Assembly (NCBI GenBank): GCA_037349315.1
Contig: JBAIAC010000021.1
Span: forward strand, 4,030,001-4,094,000
Source: Chelydra serpentina
Taxonomy: Eukaryota > Chordata > Testudines > Chelydridae
Reading direction: 5' to 3'
DNA: 64,000 bases
Numbering within the stretch: the stretch's first letter is position 1; every line of letters starts with the position of its first letter. The notes beneath the pieces were generated by a model. It was not told the DNA's origin, did not search any database, and was given only the letters and a program-made list of their open reading frames with translations. Shown here one piece after another: positions 62,100 to 64,000 of this stretch. A program made the translations under genes and the position numbers.

Positions 62100-63138
62100 T
62101 GCCATCCTAGCGCTGTGTGCCTGAGCCTCCCCCCACCCCCATCCCAGCACTGTGCACCTCGGCCCTGCCCTGAGCCTCCCCCCCATCCCAGCGCTGTGCA
62201 CCTCGGCCCTGCCCTGAGCCTCCCCCCCATCCCAGCGCTGTGCACCTCGGCCCTGCCCTGAGCCTCCCCCCACATCCCAGCGCTGTGCACCTCGGCCCTG
62301 CCCTGAGCCTCCCCCCCATCCCAGTGCTGTGCACCTCGGCCCTGCCCTGAGCCTCCCCCGCATCCCGGCGCTGTGCACCTCGGCCCTGCCCTGAGCCTCC
62401 CCCCACCCCCATCCCAGCGCTGTGCACCTCGGCCCTGCCCTGAGCCTCCCCCCCATCCCAGCGCTGTGCACCTCGGCCCTGCCCTGAGCCTCCCCCCCAT
62501 CCCGGCGCTGTGCACCTCGGCCCTGCCCTGAGCCTCCCCCCACCCCCATCCCAGTGCTGTGCACCTTGGCCCTGCCCTGAGCCTCCCCCCCATCCCAGCG
62601 CTGTGCACCTCGGCCCTGCCCTGAGCCTCCCCCCACCCCCATCCCAGCGCTGTGCACCTCGGCCCTGCCCTGAGCCTCCCTCCCATCCCAGCGCTGTGCA
62701 CCTCGGCCCTGCCCTGAGCCTCCCCCCCATCCCAGCGCTGTGCACCTCGGCCCTGCCCTGAGCCTCCCCCACATCCCAGCGCTGTGCACCTCGGCCCTGC
62801 CCTGAGCCTCCCCCCCATCCCAGCGCTGTGCACCTCGGCCCTGCCCTGAGCCTCCCCCCACCCCCATCCCAGCGCTGTGCACCTCGGCCCTGCCCTGAGC
62901 CTCCCTCCCATCCCAGCGCTGTGCACCTCGGCCCTGCCCTGAGCCTCCCCCCCATCCCAGCGCTGTGCACCTCGGCCCTGCCCTGAGCCTCCCCCACATC
63001 CCAGCGCTGTGCACCTCGGCCCTGCCCTGAGCCTCCCCCCCATCCCAGCGCTGTGCACCTCAGCCCTGCCCTGAGCCTCCCCCCCATCCCAGCGCTGTGC
63101 ACCTCGGCCCTGCCCTGAGCCTCCCCCCCATCCCAGCG
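62100..63138 (+). repeat. 44-50-bp minisatellite downstream of PITPNM1
   Basis: About 23 copies of CCATCCCAGCGCTGTGCACC then TCGGCCCTGCCCTGAGCCTC and CCCC, 43-45 bp, with a longer form containing CCCCCACCCCC (about 50 bp). Runs of variants (CTCCCATC, CCCCATC, CCACATC, CCCCATC, long form) recur in order at about 62640-62860 and 62860-63050, so several units were copied together. All three minus-strand frames stay open for 311-360 codons; none is a gene. Confidence 0.93.
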
Positions 63139-63224
63139 GGTCACTGGCTGGTTTGAACTAGACAGAGTCAATGGTGGCTTCTCTGTCACTTGATGGGAGG
63201 ACTTTGGTAACTCAGCCAGAGGTC

Positions 63225-63335
63225 CTGGGGCTATTGAAGGAGCGGGTGGGGGAGGTTCTGTGGTGTGAGATGTGCAAGAGGTCAGACTACATGATCACAA
63301 GGGGCCCTTCTCGCCTTAAAGTCTGGGAGTCATCT
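63225..63335 (+). mobile_element. CR1 3' end remnant
   Basis: GAGGTCAGACTACATGATCA and CGCCTTAAAGTCTGGGAGTC match the CR1 3' end also seen at 10.6 kb. Confidence 0.75.
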
Positions 63336-64000
63336 GAGCAGGATAAAAGCAGCTCAGTGGGGAGGGCTGGATTCACACCCCAGCACCCTGCTGGGGGGCA
63401 GCATTTTGACAGCCCAGCTCGCTGCACTAAGGGGTTTGATGGACTTTGGAGAACCAGCCCTTAAGCAGAAAGGCCCACTTGGCCATCACTGGGGGAGCCA
63501 TGGCCCTTGCTGAGCTCCCTGTCCCTGGGCACACCGGGCCTGACTAGCCCCAGGCAGGACTTGAATGCACAGCCCTTGGCAGTCAACTTCAGGGTCTCTT
63601 GCCTGCTCCCCCAGGCCCCTTGGGGCCAGGCTGGGCACCCCCAAGCAGGCAGCACCAGCGCTCCCAAGCGGAGTGAAGCAGCCCTGCTAAGAGTGAGGGC
63701 ACAGCTCCCGGCAGGGCAGCAGACGCCACCCACCAGCTCAGGCTGACACCTTGAGGGAGGTCAGCCTGGTGGAACAGTGCCAGGGCCTGAGCCTACAGCA
63801 CCCACCGCTCCCCACCCCCTGCCCCTCACAGACCCCCTGCTGCCCCCGGCGACACAGCACTTCCAGACGCTCACAGGTTGCAGGTGGACTTTAGAGACTT
63901 GGACACATCAGTTGGTAAGAGGCAGCCCTGCTCCCCCCACCCCTCCCTCCCTCTCTGCAGCCCACCCAGGGGAGTTGTCCCCACCCCCAGGCCCTGCCCC
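63336..64000. other. Right edge, no gene recognised
   Basis: No AIP exon was found although AIP follows PITPNM1 in human on the opposite strand. An AG...GT bounded stretch at about 63829-63917 on the plus strand has no recognisable product. Confidence 0.45.

Noticed and set aside
62100..63138. CRISPR-like array
   Set aside because: Repeats are contiguous with no unique spacers, and the DNA is vertebrate.
62051..63189. Minus-strand frames of 335, 311 and 360 codons
   Set aside because: All three frames of the same 44-50-bp minisatellite are open, which is a composition effect.
63829..63917. Possible exon of a further gene on the plus strand
   Set aside because: It is bounded by CAG and GTAAGA, but no frame gives a product I recognise and it does not resemble AIP.

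Overview
This is vertebrate nuclear DNA, most likely from a turtle or a close sauropsid. The evidence is abundant CR1 LINE fragments, hAT- and mariner-type MITEs, LTRs of types I associate with turtle genomes, GC-rich compact introns and many GC-rich minisatellites. The species call is inference. I see no bacterial or phage features.

Three co-oriented (+ strand) genes can be assembled exon by exon with consistent splice phases: CABP2 (220 aa form at 8534-16082, plus an upstream alternative first exon at 5295-5576), CDK2AP2 (20004-26609, 131 aa) and PITPNM1/Nir2 (33792-60436, 23 coding exons, 1224 aa). The order CABP2-CDK2AP2-PITPNM1 matches human 11q13.2. The human neighbours GSTP1 (beyond CABP2) and AIP (beyond PITPNM1) were not found.

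Layout: 1-5.2 kb holds retroelement-like sequence, G-rich and C-rich simple sequence and a 550-bp polypurine tract. 5.3-17.4 kb is CABP2, with hAT-like MITEs, a CR1, three minisatellites and a tRNA-like tandem repeat in its introns, and a mariner-type MITE in its 3' UTR. 17.5-18.4 kb is an LTR. 19-26.9 kb is CDK2AP2 with a CpG-island promoter carrying four CCAAT boxes. 26.9-30.1 kb is intergenic (CR1 with a nested hAT MITE, LTR fragment). 30.1-61.3 kb is PITPNM1, with an RFX/CRE cluster upstream of a CpG island. Its introns hold several minisatellites, a degenerate Ty3/Gypsy element broken by later insertions, and a solo LTR inserted in an older LTR. 61.6-64 kb has two mariner-type MITEs and a ~1-kb minisatellite.

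The genes do not form one pathway. CABP2 is a neuronal/sensory EF-hand modulator of Ca2+ channels, CDK2AP2 is a small CDK2-associated/NuRD-linked protein, and PITPNM1 is a phosphatidylinositol/phosphatidic acid transfer protein at ER-plasma membrane contacts. The most notable observations are the caldendrin-like alternative first exon of CABP2, a palindromic CRX/OTX-type site upstream of the TATA box of the short CABP2 promoter, an RFX X-box flanked by TGATGTCA repeats upstream of PITPNM1, and one GC-rich monomer family that recurs in four introns and has formed two separate minisatellites. I found no wholly new system.
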